Shown here: in pieces, positions 24,689 through 33,372 of the stretch
Layout: the number at the start of each line of letters is the position of its first letter
How positions within the stretch are numbered: position 1 is the stretch's first letter
NCBI GenBank assembly: GCA_000719695.1
Contig: JOHN01000033.1
Location: forward strand, 32,232 to 96,231
Origin: Streptomyces sp. NRRL F-6131
GTDB lineage: Bacteria; Actinomycetota; Actinomycetes; Streptomycetales; Streptomycetaceae
DNA length: 64,000 bases
Reading direction: 5' to 3'
Notes under the pieces: generated by a model
Seen by the model: the letters and a program-made list of their open reading frames with translations, nothing else
Database searches by the model: none
Told to the model about the DNA's origin: nothing
Program-made: the position numbers and the translations under genes

Positions 24689-26086
24689 TCAGGCCCGACC
24701 GGCCGCCTTGCGCCGACGCGCGACCAGGACCAGCGCGCCACCGGCGGCGATCACCACGGCGCCGCCGATCGCCAGCGGCACGACCGGACCGGAACCGGTG
24801 TGGGCGAGGCCGCCCCCGGTGCTGGTCCCGGCCGACGGGCTCGCCGAGGCGCCCGGCACGACCGCCGGGGCCGAGGTGGACGGGCCGGCCGACGGGCTCG
24901 CCGACCCGCTCGCGCTCGGTCCGGCGGTGCCCGGCGCGGACGGGCCGCCCGAGGCGCTCGGGGTCACCGAGGGGGCGGGCGTCCCGGTCGTGCCCGGGGT
25001 GGTCGGCGGGGTGCTCGGCGTACCGGTGGAGCCCGGCGTGCTGGGCGTGGTGGTCGCCGACGGCGTCCCGGTCGGCACCACCACGGGCGGCGTGGTGGGC
25101 GGGGTGGTCGGCGGCGTGGTGGGCGGCACGACGGGCGGCAGGCAGCCGGTGAAGGGGTAGTGGTGCGTCTCCGCGCCGCCCTTGCCGGTCAGCGACTTGA
25201 CGATGACCGAGCCGTTCACCGGGGCCGCCGAGCCGAGGTCGAACGCCGCGTTCGGCGCCAGCACGGTGCCGGACCAGGCGGCCTGGCTGCTCTTGACCAC
25301 CTTGGTGGCGGTGGGGAAGTTCCAGAGCAGCTTGGCGCGGACCGCCCCGCCGTGCGCGCTCTGCAGCTTGTCGTCCAGGACGTAGGCCTTCTTGCCCTCG
25401 TCCCAGAGGTGGAAGCCGGTGGTCTTCGCGGCCGCCATGTCGTACGAGTCGCCGGTCACGGTGACCACGGTGACCGAACCGACCGGCACCTTCACGAAGA
25501 CGTCGGTGGCGCCCTGGAGGGTGGCCGCGGAGACGGTGAAGGCGTTGTAGGAGGCGTCCCCACCGGTGAGGTGGAGCTCCTTGCCCTTCGCCTCGACCTT
25601 GGCGCCGGCGGTCTGCGGCGTCCCGGCCAGCGCGGTGGAGACCGCGCGGACCCGGGCGAACTCGGCGGCGAAGTCGATCGGCGACCCGCCCTGGCCGACC
25701 GTGCCCCGGTGGGCCTGGATCACGGCGCCCTCGGCCTTCGAGCCGTAGACGCCGTTGCCCTTCATCACCTGGGTGTTGTTGCCGGTCAGCTTGCCGGCGA
25801 CGACCAGGGCGTTGCCGCCCGGCAGTGCTTTGACCTGCTCCGGGGTCAGTTCCTGGCCGACCGAGAAGCCGCCGGTGAAGTCGGCGTTGCCGCCGACCGC
25901 CACCGCACCCTCGGCGTCCGGCGTGTGGGTGTCGTCGCCCTCGACGAACTCCCCGTAGAGGCTGGCGACCCCCAGGCTCAGGCACTGGTTCGGGTCGGCG
26001 GCGTGGGCGGCGGCCGGGGCGAGGAGCCCGGCCAGAACGAGCGATCCGCCGAGCGCGAGCGCCGCGGCGGGAAGGGGTATGCGCAT
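24689..26086 (-). CDS. choice-of-anchor A family surface protein with LAHTG sorting signal
   Basis: A 465-residue secreted protein. The ATG at 26086 begins a signal peptide ending AAAHA near residue 29. The choice-of-anchor A domain fills about 30-300: LGVASLYGEFVEGDD near 40, GNADFTGGFSVGQ near 62, then beta-rich sequence to HHYPFTGCLPP. A Pro/Thr/Ser/Gly-rich wall-spanning linker of about 120 residues follows. It ends LAHTG, a hydrophobic helix and ARRRKAAGRA, a class E sortase signal. Such proteins sit on the cell wall; the ligand is unknown. A DasR-like palindrome lies about 90 bp upstream. Confidence 0.82.
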   Translation of the reverse strand: MRIPLPAAALALGGSLVLAGLLAPAAAHAADPNQCLSLGVASLYGEFVEGDDTHTPDAEGAVAVGGNADFTGGFSVGQELTPEQVKALPGGNALVVAGKLTGNNTQVMKGNGVYGSKAEGAVIQAHRGTVGQGGSPIDFAAEFARVRAVSTALAGTPQTAGAKVEAKGKELHLTGGDASYNAFTVSAATLQGATDVFVKVPVGSVTVVTVTGDSYDMAAAKTTGFHLWDEGKKAYVLDDKLQSAHGGAVRAKLLWNFPTATKVVKSSQAAWSGTVLAPNAAFDLGSAAPVNGSVIVKSLTGKGGAETHHYPFTGCLPPVVPPTTPPTTPPTTPPVVVPTGTPSATTTPSTPGSTGTPSTPPTTPGTTGTPAPSVTPSASGGPSAPGTAGPSASGSASPSAGPSTSAPAVVPGASASPSAGTSTGGGLAHTGSGPVVPLAIGGAVVIAAGGALVLVARRRKAAGRA

Positions 26087-26171
26087 GTGCAGGATCTCCG
26101 CTTGCGTGCGGGGGGTGGGAGGGTCCGGAAAAAGGTACGGACCAAGCCGCACTCTTTCGGCCAAGCCGGTG

Positions 26172-26187
26172 ATTGGTCAAGACCAAT
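26172..26187 (-). promoter_or_regulatory. DasR-like (dre) palindrome upstream of choice-of-anchor gene
   Basis: On the minus strand ATTGGTCTTGACCAAT, a 7-bp perfect palindrome around TT. The inner TGGTCT-TGACCA differs at one position from the core of the Streptomyces dre site bound by the N-acetylglucosamine regulator DasR. TTGACC could also be a -35 box. Confidence 0.55.
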
Positions 26188-26329
26188 GTCCGCATTGCCC
26201 CAACAGTCCGGATTGCCACGACCTGACCCACCGTGGGTTTACCGCCAAGTCGACACGGCAGTCCCGGCGCCGGGAGCGCGCCCGGCCGACACCCGCCCCG
26301 CCCCAAGATCGGCTGTAAGGCCGCATACC

Positions 26330-27346
26330 ATGGACGCCGTGCCTAACACCACCCCCTTCTCCCTGCTCGCCGAGCGCTGGCAGCCCTCCGCCGCCGTGGT
26401 CAAGCGCGCCGCGTTCGCCGCGCTGGTGATGAGCGTGGTGATCGTCGTCACCGGCGGTGCCGTCCGCCTCACCGCCTCCGGCCTCGGCTGCACCACCTGG
26501 CCGCGCTGCACCGACGAGAGCCTCACCCCGACCGCCGAAATGGGCTTCCACGGCGTCGTCGAGTTCACCAACCGGATGCTCACCTACGTCCTGAGCGCCG
26601 CCGTCGGCTGGGCGATCCTCGCCGCGCGCTGCCACCTCCCCCAGCCTTCGGCCGGGGGGACCCCCCTCTGGCGGCACGGCCTGACCAAGCTCGGCTGGGC
26701 GCAGTTCTGGCTGGTGATGAGCAACGCCGTGCTCGGCGGCATCACCGTGCTGACCGGCCTCAACCCCTACACCGTGGCGCTGCACCTGATCGCCGCGATG
26801 GGCCTGGTCTGGGTCGCCACCCTGATGTGGGAGCGGAGCAAGGAGGGCGACGGCCCGGCCCGCCCGCTGGTGGCCGAGCCCGTCAAGCGGCTCTCCTACG
26901 TCCTGGTCGGGGTGATCGGTCTGCTGGTGGCCGCCGGCACGCTGGTCACCGGCGCCGGCCACCACCCCGGGACGCCCAAGGACAACAAGATGGTCCCGCG
27001 CATCCCGCTGGACTACGACCGCCTCGCCCAGGCCCACGCCGACCTGGCCTTCCTCTCGATCGGCCTCTCGCTCGCGGTGATCTTCGTCTTCGCCGCCGTC
27101 AAGGTGCCGCCCGCGGCCAAGGCCCGCGCCCGCGAGCTGCTGATCGGCCTCCTCCTCCAGGGCGTGATCGGCTTCGTCCAGTACTTCACCGACGTCCCCG
27201 AGCTCCTGGTCGGCCTCCACATGCTGGGCGCCACCCTGATCTGGATCGCCGCGCTGCGCATCCCCCTCGCCCTGCGCACCCGCGAGGCCGCCGCCGCCCC
27301 CGCCGGGGCGCCCGCCGCCCGCGCCCCCCGGACCGCGGCCGTCTGA
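26330..27346 (+). CDS. ctaA: heme A synthase (COX15/CtaA)
   Basis: A 338-residue membrane enzyme that oxidises heme O to heme A for the aa3 terminal oxidase. Eight membrane segments are expected. VVTGGAVRLTASGLGCTTWPRC near 42-62 is the first half signature, with a Cys pair in the loop. EFTNRMLTYV near 83 and TGAGHHPGTP near 215 carry heme-ligand His/Glu neighbours. AQAHADLAFLSIG near 240 and GLHMLGATLIW near 300 give later histidines. A Pro/Gly insert (LPQPSAGGTPLW) lies between segments 2 and 3. ATG 26330 and GTG 26339 are both possible starts. It partners ctaB 1.2 kb downstream. Confidence 0.92.
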   Translation: MDAVPNTTPFSLLAERWQPSAAVVKRAAFAALVMSVVIVVTGGAVRLTASGLGCTTWPRCTDESLTPTAEMGFHGVVEFTNRMLTYVLSAAVGWAILAARCHLPQPSAGGTPLWRHGLTKLGWAQFWLVMSNAVLGGITVLTGLNPYTVALHLIAAMGLVWVATLMWERSKEGDGPARPLVAEPVKRLSYVLVGVIGLLVAAGTLVTGAGHHPGTPKDNKMVPRIPLDYDRLAQAHADLAFLSIGLSLAVIFVFAAVKVPPAAKARARELLIGLLLQGVIGFVQYFTDVPELLVGLHMLGATLIWIAALRIPLALRTREAAAAPAGAPAARAPRTAAV

Positions 27347-27371
27347 CCCCCGGCACCCGCGCGCCCCGCAC

Positions 27372-27418
27372 CACGGGGAAGGGCCCCGATCTCGAGGAGA
27401 TCGGGGCCCTTCCCCGTG
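27372..27418. terminator. 22-bp perfect hairpin between converging genes
   Basis: 22-bp arms (27372-27393 and 27397-27418) around GAG. It serves ctaA from the left and the small hypothetical gene from the right. Confidence 0.85.
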
Positions 27419-27432
27419 CGACGGGGGCGGGG

Positions 27433-27771
27433 TCAGCCGCCGAGCTGGATGCCCGCCATCCGCTTCCACTCGTACGCACCGGTCTTCACCTTCAGGCCCA
27501 GCTCGCCCTCGAAGGAGTCGTGCAGGGTGATCCCGGCCAGCTCGGCGGCCCGGCGGCCCACGGCGTAGCTGGGCGCGACCTGGTCGCCCCAGGCGCCGTC
27601 GGCACCGACCACGACGATCCGGGTGGCGAGCGTGCCGACGTACTCGACGACGCCGTCGGCGCTGCCGCCGTGCGCCGCGGCGAAGGCGGTCAGGTTCTTG
27701 GCGATGCGCTTGGCGCGGCGCTCGGCACGGGCGTCCGGCGCGGCGGGGGTGGCGGTCTCTGCGCTGCTCAT
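27433..27771 (-). CDS. conserved hypothetical protein
   Basis: A 112-residue soluble protein, not assigned to a family. The N-terminal third is Ala/Arg-rich (RAERRAKRIAKNLTAFAAA). The middle has a beta strand TRIVVVGADGAWGDQV, and the end is GAYEWKRMAGIQLGG. No membrane segments. It diverges from a DUF2461 gene across a 72-bp gap with a palindrome. The compact, even composition suggests a real protein; function unknown. Confidence 0.7.
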   Translation of the reverse strand: MSSAETATPAAPDARAERRAKRIAKNLTAFAAAHGGSADGVVEYVGTLATRIVVVGADGAWGDQVAPSYAVGRRAAELAGITLHDSFEGELGLKVKTGAYEWKRMAGIQLGG

Positions 27772-27780
27772 GCCCGCATG

Positions 27781-27794
27781 CTACCGAGCGGTAG
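27781..27794. promoter_or_regulatory. 14-bp palindrome in divergent promoter region
   Basis: CTACCG-AG-CGGTAG, perfect 6-bp arms. Its position 10 bp from one start codon and 50 bp from the other, and its shape, fit a TetR-type operator. No cognate regulator gene is adjacent. Confidence 0.45.
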
Positions 27795-27843
27795 GAGAGC
27801 TGGCGACGGGAGCGCCCTGTGCCCCGGGCCACATACTGGTCGG

Positions 27844-28485
27844 GTGACCTTCGACGGCTGGCCGGCCGAGGGGCTCGACTTCTACGAGCACCTCGAGGCC
27901 GACAACTCCAAGACCTTCTGGCAGTCCCACAAGGCCCAGTACGAGAACGCCGTACGGGAGCCCATGGAGCGGCTGCTGGCCGAGCTGGAACCCGAGTTCG
28001 GGCCCGGCAAGATCTTCCGCCCCAACCGGGACGTCCGGTTCAGCGCCGACAAGTCCCCGTACAAGACGCACATCGGCGCCCATCTGACCGCCGGCGGCTA
28101 CGTCCAGCTCTCCGCCGACGGCCTGGCCTGCGGCAACGGGCTGTACCGGCTCGCCGCCGACCAGCTGGACCGCTACCGGACCGCGGTCGCCGAGGACGTC
28201 ACCGGCGCCGAGCTGGAGCGGGTGGCCGCCCGGGTCCGCCGGGCCGGCCCCGAGGTGGTCGGCCGGGACAGCCTGAAGTCCGCCCCGCGCGGCTACCCCA
28301 AGGACCACCCGCGGATCGAGCTGCTCCGCCACAAGGGGCTGATCGCCTGGCAGGAGTGGGCCCCCGGGCCCTGGCTGGGCACCCGCGCCGCGTACGAGCG
28401 GATCACCGGCTTCCTGCGCGCCTCGCAGCCGCTCAAGGACTGGCTGGACGGTCACGTCGGACCCTCCGAGCTCCCCGCCCGCTGA
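27844..28485 (+). CDS. DUF2461 domain protein
   Basis: A 213-residue DUF2461 (TIGR02453-type) protein of unknown biochemical role. The family blocks are clear: LDFYEHLEADNSKTFWQSHK near 8-27, FRPNRDVRFSADKSPYKTHIG near 60-80, and PRGYPKDHPRIELLRHKGL near 150-170. The GTG start at 27844 has no ribosome site, but CATACT ends 6 nt upstream, so the mRNA may be leaderless. Single gene, followed by a strong hairpin. Confidence 0.88.
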   Translation: MTFDGWPAEGLDFYEHLEADNSKTFWQSHKAQYENAVREPMERLLAELEPEFGPGKIFRPNRDVRFSADKSPYKTHIGAHLTAGGYVQLSADGLACGNGLYRLAADQLDRYRTAVAEDVTGAELERVAARVRRAGPEVVGRDSLKSAPRGYPKDHPRIELLRHKGLIAWQEWAPGPWLGTRAAYERITGFLRASQPLKDWLDGHVGPSELPAR

Positions 28486-28507
28486 CCCCGGAGGCCCGGC
28501 AGCACGC

Positions 28508-28540
28508 GAAGGGCCCCGGTCGAGTCGACCGGGGCCCTTC
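28508..28540. terminator. 16-bp perfect hairpin between converging genes
   Basis: GAAGGGCCCCGGTCGA and its complement around one base, between the DUF2461 stop and the ctaB stop. Confidence 0.82.
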
Positions 28541-28558
28541 CGCACGTCACCGTCGTCG

Positions 28559-29503
28559 CTACTTCACGAACGGGTCCACCGCGATCACCACGAACAGCAG
28601 GGTCAGATAGGTGATCGACCAGTGGAACAGCCGCATCTCCTTCAGCTTGGCGCCGACGACGCCGGCCTTGGCCCGCCCGTACAGCGCGTGGGCCTCCTTC
28701 AGCCAGGCCGCGCCGAGCACGACCGCCGACACCGGGTACAGCCAGCTGGTGTCGGCCAGCGGCCACAGCAGCAGCGAGACCGCGACCATCACCCAGGAGT
28801 AGGCGACGATCTGCTTGGCCACCGCCAGGTTGCCCTTGATCACCGGCAGCATCGGCACCCCGGCGCGGGCGTAGTCCTCGCGGACCTTCATCGACAGCGG
28901 CCAGTAGTGCGGCGGCGTCCAGAAGAAGATCACCAGGAACAGCACCAGCGCCGACCAGGACACCGTGTTGGTGACGGCCGCCCAGCCGACGAAGACCGGC
29001 ATGCAGCCCGCGATGCCGCCCCAGACGATGTTCTGCGCGGTGCGCCGCTTGAGCCCGAGGGTGTAGACGAACACGTAGAACAGCAGCGCGCCGAGCGCCA
29101 GCGCCGAGGACAGCCAGTTGACCAGGACGCCCAGCCAGACCGTCGACAGGACGCCGAGCGCGACACCGAACACCAGCGCCTCGCGCGGCGACACCATGCC
29201 GGTGACGATCGGCCGGCGCTCGGTGCGGGACATCACCGCGTCGATGTCGCGGTCGATGTACATGTTGAGGGCGTTGGCGCCGCCCGCCGAGAGGTACCCG
29301 CCGAGGACCACCTTCAGCACCAGCAGGAGGTTCGGCACACCGCGCTCCGCCAGGAACATCACCGGCACGGTGGTGATCAGCAGCAGCTCGATGATCCGCG
29401 GTTTGGTCAGTGCGACGAAGGCGCCGACACGGGCCCCGAACGGCCGGTGCTGCGCAGGCGTCGCCCCGGTGACCCCGGCGGGACGGGATTCGACGGCGGT
29501 CAC
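28559..29503 (-). CDS. ctaB: protoheme IX farnesyltransferase (heme O synthase)
   Basis: A 314-residue UbiA-type prenyltransferase that adds a farnesyl group to heme B, the step before Cta[17 protein letters not shown] near 33 is the family N-terminal helix. The first Asp-rich motif is [19 protein letters not shown] near 82-100. The second region, [12 protein letters not shown], is near 218. About nine membrane helices. GTG 29503 was chosen; an upstream GTG six bases earlier would bring in a TTA codon. Divergent from tkt. Confidence 0.92.
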   Translation of the reverse strand: MTAVESRPAGVTGATPAQHRPFGARVGAFVALTKPRIIELLLITTVPVMFLAERGVPNLLLVLKVVLGGYLSAGGANALNMYIDRDIDAVMSRTERRPIVTGMVSPREALVFGVALGVLSTVWLGVLVNWLSSALALGALLFYVFVYTLGLKRRTAQNIVWGGIAGCMPVFVGWAAVTNTVSWSALVLFLVIFFWTPPHYWPLSMKVREDYARAGVPMLPVIKGNLAVAKQIVAYSWVMVAVSLLLWPLADTSWLYPVSAVVLGAAWLKEAHALYGRAKAGVVGAKLKEMRLFHWSITYLTLLFVVIAVDPFVK

Positions 29504-30012
29504 TAACACCCCAACTGAAGATGAATCCTCACAGGCGGCCACCGGAACGTTGTTCCCGAATCGTCCGCTCTGCGCGTACCACGCCACCTTAGACGCTCCA
29601 TATCTCCCCACCGGCCCCGGGGTGCCCCGGCGGGGCGGAACGCACACCCCCGGGTGAACCCCCACCGCCCCGACCAGGAACGTTGCCCGCGGGGGCGCTC
29701 CGGCGGCCCGCCGGGACCGCCGGTCCCCCGTCCCGCGCCCCGGAGAGGCGAACCGGACGGATCCGGGCGAGGGTGGACAAAGGAACCCGACCCGTCGTCG
29801 CACGGTCGTCCACGGAACGTCCGGGGAATGACCGCCAACATGCCTGAGTTGTCCCACCACGGAGGGTGAGCCCCGGGCCGGACGGTAGGCTCGCCCACAG
29901 AAGCGGGATCTACCCTCCGTGACCGGCACCACCCAGCGTCCGGCCCCAGCGACGTGGCCGACCCGGTCCCTCACGGGGTCACTCTTCACAATGGAAGGAG
30001 CCCTGAGACAGG
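29504..30012. other. 509-bp divergent region between ctaB and tkt
   Basis: No gene was accepted here. Only GGAAGGAG at 29993-30000, 12 nt before the tkt GTG, is a clear signal. Several -10-like hexamers occur but none has a convincing partner. No iron box or riboswitch was recognised. Confidence 0.35.
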
Positions 30013-32109
30013 GTGAGCACGACGCCGAATGCATTCGAGTGGTCGGACCTCGACGAGCGGACCGTCGACACGGCCCGCGTCCTGGCCATGGACGCGGTCC
30101 AGAAGGTCGGCAACGGGCACCCGGGGACGGCGATGTCGCTGGCCCCCGCCGCCTACCTGATCTTCCAGCGCTTCCTGCGCCACGACCCGAGCGACCCGGC
30201 CTGGGTCGGCCGTGACCGGTTCGTCCTCTCCCCCGGGCACACCAGCCTGACGCTCTACACGCAGCTCTACCTCTCCGGCTACGGCCTGGAGCTCGACGAC
30301 CTCAAGGCCTTCCGGGTCGCCGGCAGCCGCACCCCCGGTCACCCCGAGCACGGCCACACCGCCGGCGTCGAGACCACCACCGGTCCGCTCGGCCAGGGCA
30401 TCGCCAACGCCGTGGGCATGGCGATGGCCGCCCGGTTCGAGCGCGGTCTGTTCGACCCGGACGCCGCGGCCGGCGAGTCGCCGTTCGACCACACCGTCTG
30501 GGCCATCGTCTCCGACGGCGACCTGGAGGAGGGCATCTCCGCCGAGGCCTCCTCGCTCGCCGGCCACCAGAAGCTCGGCAACCTGGTCGCGCTCTACGAC
30601 GACAACCACATCTCCATCGAGGGCGACACCGAGACCGCGTTCTCCGAGGACGTCCTCAAGCGCTACGAGGCCTACGGCTGGCACGTCCAGCGCGTCACGC
30701 CGAAGTCCAACGGCGACATCGACGTCACCGCGCTCGCCGAGGCCCTGGCCGCGGCGAAGGCCGAGACCTCCCGCCCGTCGATGATCGCTATGCGCACGAT
30801 CATCGCCTGGCCGGCCCCGGACGCCCAGAACACCGCCAAGGCGCACGGCTCCGCGCTCGGCGCCGCCGAGATCGCCGCCACCAAGAAGGTCCTCGGCTTC
30901 GACCCGGAGAAGACCTTCGAGGTCAGCGACCAGGTCATCGAGCACGCCCGGCTGGTCGTCAAGCGCGGCAAGGCCGCCCGTGCCGAGTGGGAGAAGTCCT
31001 TCGAGGCCTGGCGCGCCGCCAACCCGCACCGCGCCGCCGAGTTCGACCGCATCCAGGCCGGCGAGCTGCCCGAGGGCTGGAAGAAGGCCCTCCCGGTCTT
31101 CGAGGCCGGCAAGGACGTCGCCACCCGCAAGGCCAGCGGCGAGGCCCTCAAGGCCCTCGGCGCGGTGATCCCGGAGCTGTGGGGCGGCTCGGCCGACCTC
31201 GCCGAGTCCAACCTCACCACCATCGACGAGGACAGCTCCTTCCTCCCCGAGGGCAACCCGCTGAAGACGGCCAGCCCGTACGGCCGGACCATCCACTTCG
31301 GCATCCGCGAGCACGCCATGGGCTCCGCGATGAACGGCATCGCGCTGCACGGCAGGACCCGCGTCTTCGGCGGCACCTTCCTGGTCTTCGCCGACTACAT
31401 GCGTCCGGCCGTCCGGCTGGCCGCCCTGATGAAGCTGCCGGTCACCTACGTGTGGACGCACGACTCCATCGGCCTCGGCGAGGACGGCCCGACCCACCAG
31501 CCGGTCGAGCACCTGGCCTCGCTGCGCGCCATCCCGGGCCTGGCCATGGTCCGCCCGGCCGACGCCAACGAGACCGCCGTCGCCTGGCGCACCGTGCTGG
31601 AGCGCCAGACCACCCACCCCGGCCCGGTCGGCCTGGCGCTCACCCGCCAGAACGTCCCCACCTTCGACCGCACGGTGTACGGCTCCGCCGACGGCACCGC
31701 GAAGGGCGGCTACATCCTGGCCGAGGCCTCCACCGGCACCCCGCAGGTGATCCTGCTCGGCACCGGCTCCGAGGTCCAGCTGGCCGTCAAGGCCCGCGAG
31801 GTCCTGGAGGCCGAGGGCATCGCCACCCGCGTCGTCTCGGTCCCGTCCTTCGAGTGGTTCCAGGAGCAGGACCAGGCCTACCGCGACAGCGTGCTGCCGC
31901 CGTCGGTCAAGGCCCGCGTCTCGGTCGAGGCCGGCATCGCCCAGGGCTGGCGCGAGCTGGTCGGCGACCACGGCCGGATCGTCTCGCTGGAGCACTTCGG
32001 CGCCTCCGCCGACTACAAGGTGCTCTTCGAGGAGTTCGGCATCACCGCCGAGCGCGTCGTCGCCGAGGCCCACAACGCCCTGCGCTCGCTCGAGGCCGTC
32101 AACCGCTAG
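30013..32109 (+). CDS. tkt: transketolase
   Basis: A 698-residue TPP enzyme that moves two-carbon units between sugar phosphates in the pentose phosphate pathway. The N-terminal [14 protein letters not shown] near 32 is the substrate/cofactor region. [19 protein letters not shown] near 160-178 is the TPP-binding G-D-G motif, closing with [10 protein letters not shown]. The Pyr domain has the catalytic [21 protein letters not shown] region near 420. [24 protein letters not shown] near 480 is the family signature. First gene of the tkt-tal-zwf-opcA-pgl cluster. Confidence 0.97.
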   Translation: MSTTPNAFEWSDLDERTVDTARVLAMDAVQKVGNGHPGTAMSLAPAAYLIFQRFLRHDPSDPAWVGRDRFVLSPGHTSLTLYTQLYLSGYGLELDDLKAFRVAGSRTPGHPEHGHTAGVETTTGPLGQGIANAVGMAMAARFERGLFDPDAAAGESPFDHTVWAIVSDGDLEEGISAEASSLAGHQKLGNLVALYDDNHISIEGDTETAFSEDVLKRYEAYGWHVQRVTPKSNGDIDVTALAEALAAAKAETSRPSMIAMRTIIAWPAPDAQNTAKAHGSALGAAEIAATKKVLGFDPEKTFEVSDQVIEHARLVVKRGKAARAEWEKSFEAWRAANPHRAAEFDRIQAGELPEGWKKALPVFEAGKDVATRKASGEALKALGAVIPELWGGSADLAESNLTTIDEDSSFLPEGNPLKTASPYGRTIHFGIREHAMGSAMNGIALHGRTRVFGGTFLVFADYMRPAVRLAALMKLPVTYVWTHDSIGLGEDGPTHQPVEHLASLRAIPGLAMVRPADANETAVAWRTVLERQTTHPGPVGLALTRQNVPTFDRTVYGSADGTAKGGYILAEASTGTPQVILLGTGSEVQLAVKAREVLEAEGIATRVVSVPSFEWFQEQDQAYRDSVLPPSVKARVSVEAGIAQGWRELVGDHGRIVSLEHFGASADYKVLFEEFGITAERVVAEAHNALRSLEAVNR

Positions 32110-32117
32110 CGGCCCCC

Positions 32118-32154
32118 GGGCCGGGGCGCCGGCCGCACACCGGCGCCCCGGCCC
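32118..32154 (+). terminator. 15-bp hairpin between tkt and tal
   Basis: GGGCCGGGGCGCCGG and its complement around a 7-nt loop. It may attenuate read-through or stabilise the tkt message. Confidence 0.6.
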
Positions 32155-32196
32155 GACCCCACACCCCACAGCAGAAGAAGTAAGGACTGAAGCACC

Positions 32197-33336
32197 ATGA
32201 CCGACGCACTGAAGCGCCTCAGCGACGAAGGCGTGGCGATCTGGCTGGACGACCTCAGCCGCAAGCGGCTGAACAGCGGCAACCTCGCCGAGCTGGTGCA
32301 GCACAAGCACGTGGTCGGCGTGACCACGAACCCGACCATCTTCCAGAAGGCCATCGGCGGCGGCGACAGCTCCTACGACGGCCAGCTGCGCGACCTCGCC
32401 GTCCGCAAGGTCACCACGGACGAGGCCGTCCGCATGATCACCACCTCGGACGTGCGGGACGCCGCCGACGTGCTGCGCCCCGTCTACGACGCGTCCAACG
32501 GCCGCGACGGCCGGGTCTCCATCGAGGTCGACCCGCGCCTGGCCCACGAGACCGCCGCCACCGTGGCCGAGGCCAAGCAGCTGTGGTGGCTGGTCGACCG
32601 CCCGAACGTGTTCATCAAGATCCCCGCCACCAAGGCCGGTCTGCCCGCGATCGCCGAGGTCATCGGCAAGGGCATCAGCGTCAACGTCACGCTGATCTTC
32701 TCGCTGGACCGCTACAAGGCCGTCATGGACGCCTACCTGACCGGTCTGGAGGCCGCCAAGGCCAAGGGCCTGGACCTCTCGCAGATCGAGTCGGTCGCCT
32801 CCTTCTTCGTGTCCCGCGTGGACACCGAGATCGACAAGCGCCTGGACAAGGTCGGCGGCGAGGCCAAGGACCTCCGCTCCAAGGCCGCCCTGGCCAACGC
32901 CCGCCTCGCCTACCAGGCGTACGAGGAGGTCTTCGGCAGCGTCGACGGCAAGACCGCCGGCGGCGAGCGCTGGCGCGCCCTCGAGGCCGCCGGTGCCAAG
33001 CCGCAGCGCCCGCTCTGGGCCTCCACCGGCGTCAAGGACCCGGCCCTGCCGGACACCCTGTACGTCACCGAGCTGGTCGCCCCCGGCACCGTCAACACGA
33101 TGCCCGAGGCCACCCTGGACGCCACCGACGACCACGGCGTGGTCACCGGCGGCACCATCGTCCCCAACTACGCCGACGCCAAGGCCGTGATGGACGCCAT
33201 CGCCGCCGCGGGCGTGGACTACGACGACGTGGTCCAGGTGCTGGAGGACGAGGGCGTCGAGAAGTTCGAGCAGTCCTGGAACGAGCTGCTCGACACCGTC
33301 ACCGCCTCGCTGGCCTCCTTCGCCGACGAGAAGTGA
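32197..33336 (+). CDS. tal: transaldolase
   Basis: A 379-residue transaldolase of the longer actinobacterial type. It transfers a dihydroxyacetone unit from sedoheptulose-7-phosphate to glyceraldehyde-3-phosphate. [14 protein letters not shown] near 40-53 is signature 1. The Schiff-base Lys lies in [12 protein letters not shown] near 140. [18 protein letters not shown] near 168 follows. AGTGACCGACGC-type ATG start with an AAGGA site. Second gene of the cluster, probably in the same operon as zwf, 36 bp downstream. Confidence 0.96.
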   Translation: MTDALKRLSDEGVAIWLDDLSRKRLNSGNLAELVQHKHVVGVTTNPTIFQKAIGGGDSSYDGQLRDLAVRKVTTDEAVRMITTSDVRDAADVLRPVYDASNGRDGRVSIEVDPRLAHETAATVAEAKQLWWLVDRPNVFIKIPATKAGLPAIAEVIGKGISVNVTLIFSLDRYKAVMDAYLTGLEAAKAKGLDLSQIESVASFFVSRVDTEIDKRLDKVGGEAKDLRSKAALANARLAYQAYEEVFGSVDGKTAGGERWRALEAAGAKPQRPLWASTGVKDPALPDTLYVTELVAPGTVNTMPEATLDATDDHGVVTGGTIVPNYADAKAVMDAIAAAGVDYDDVVQVLEDEGVEKFEQSWNELLDTVTASLASFADEK

Positions 33337-33372
33337 CCCCTGCGACCGGCGCACGAAAGCGGAGCCCATCAA

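Noticed and set aside
29500-29512. TTA codon in ctaB
   Set aside because: It lies upstream of the GTG start at 29503 and is translated only if an earlier, less likely start is used.
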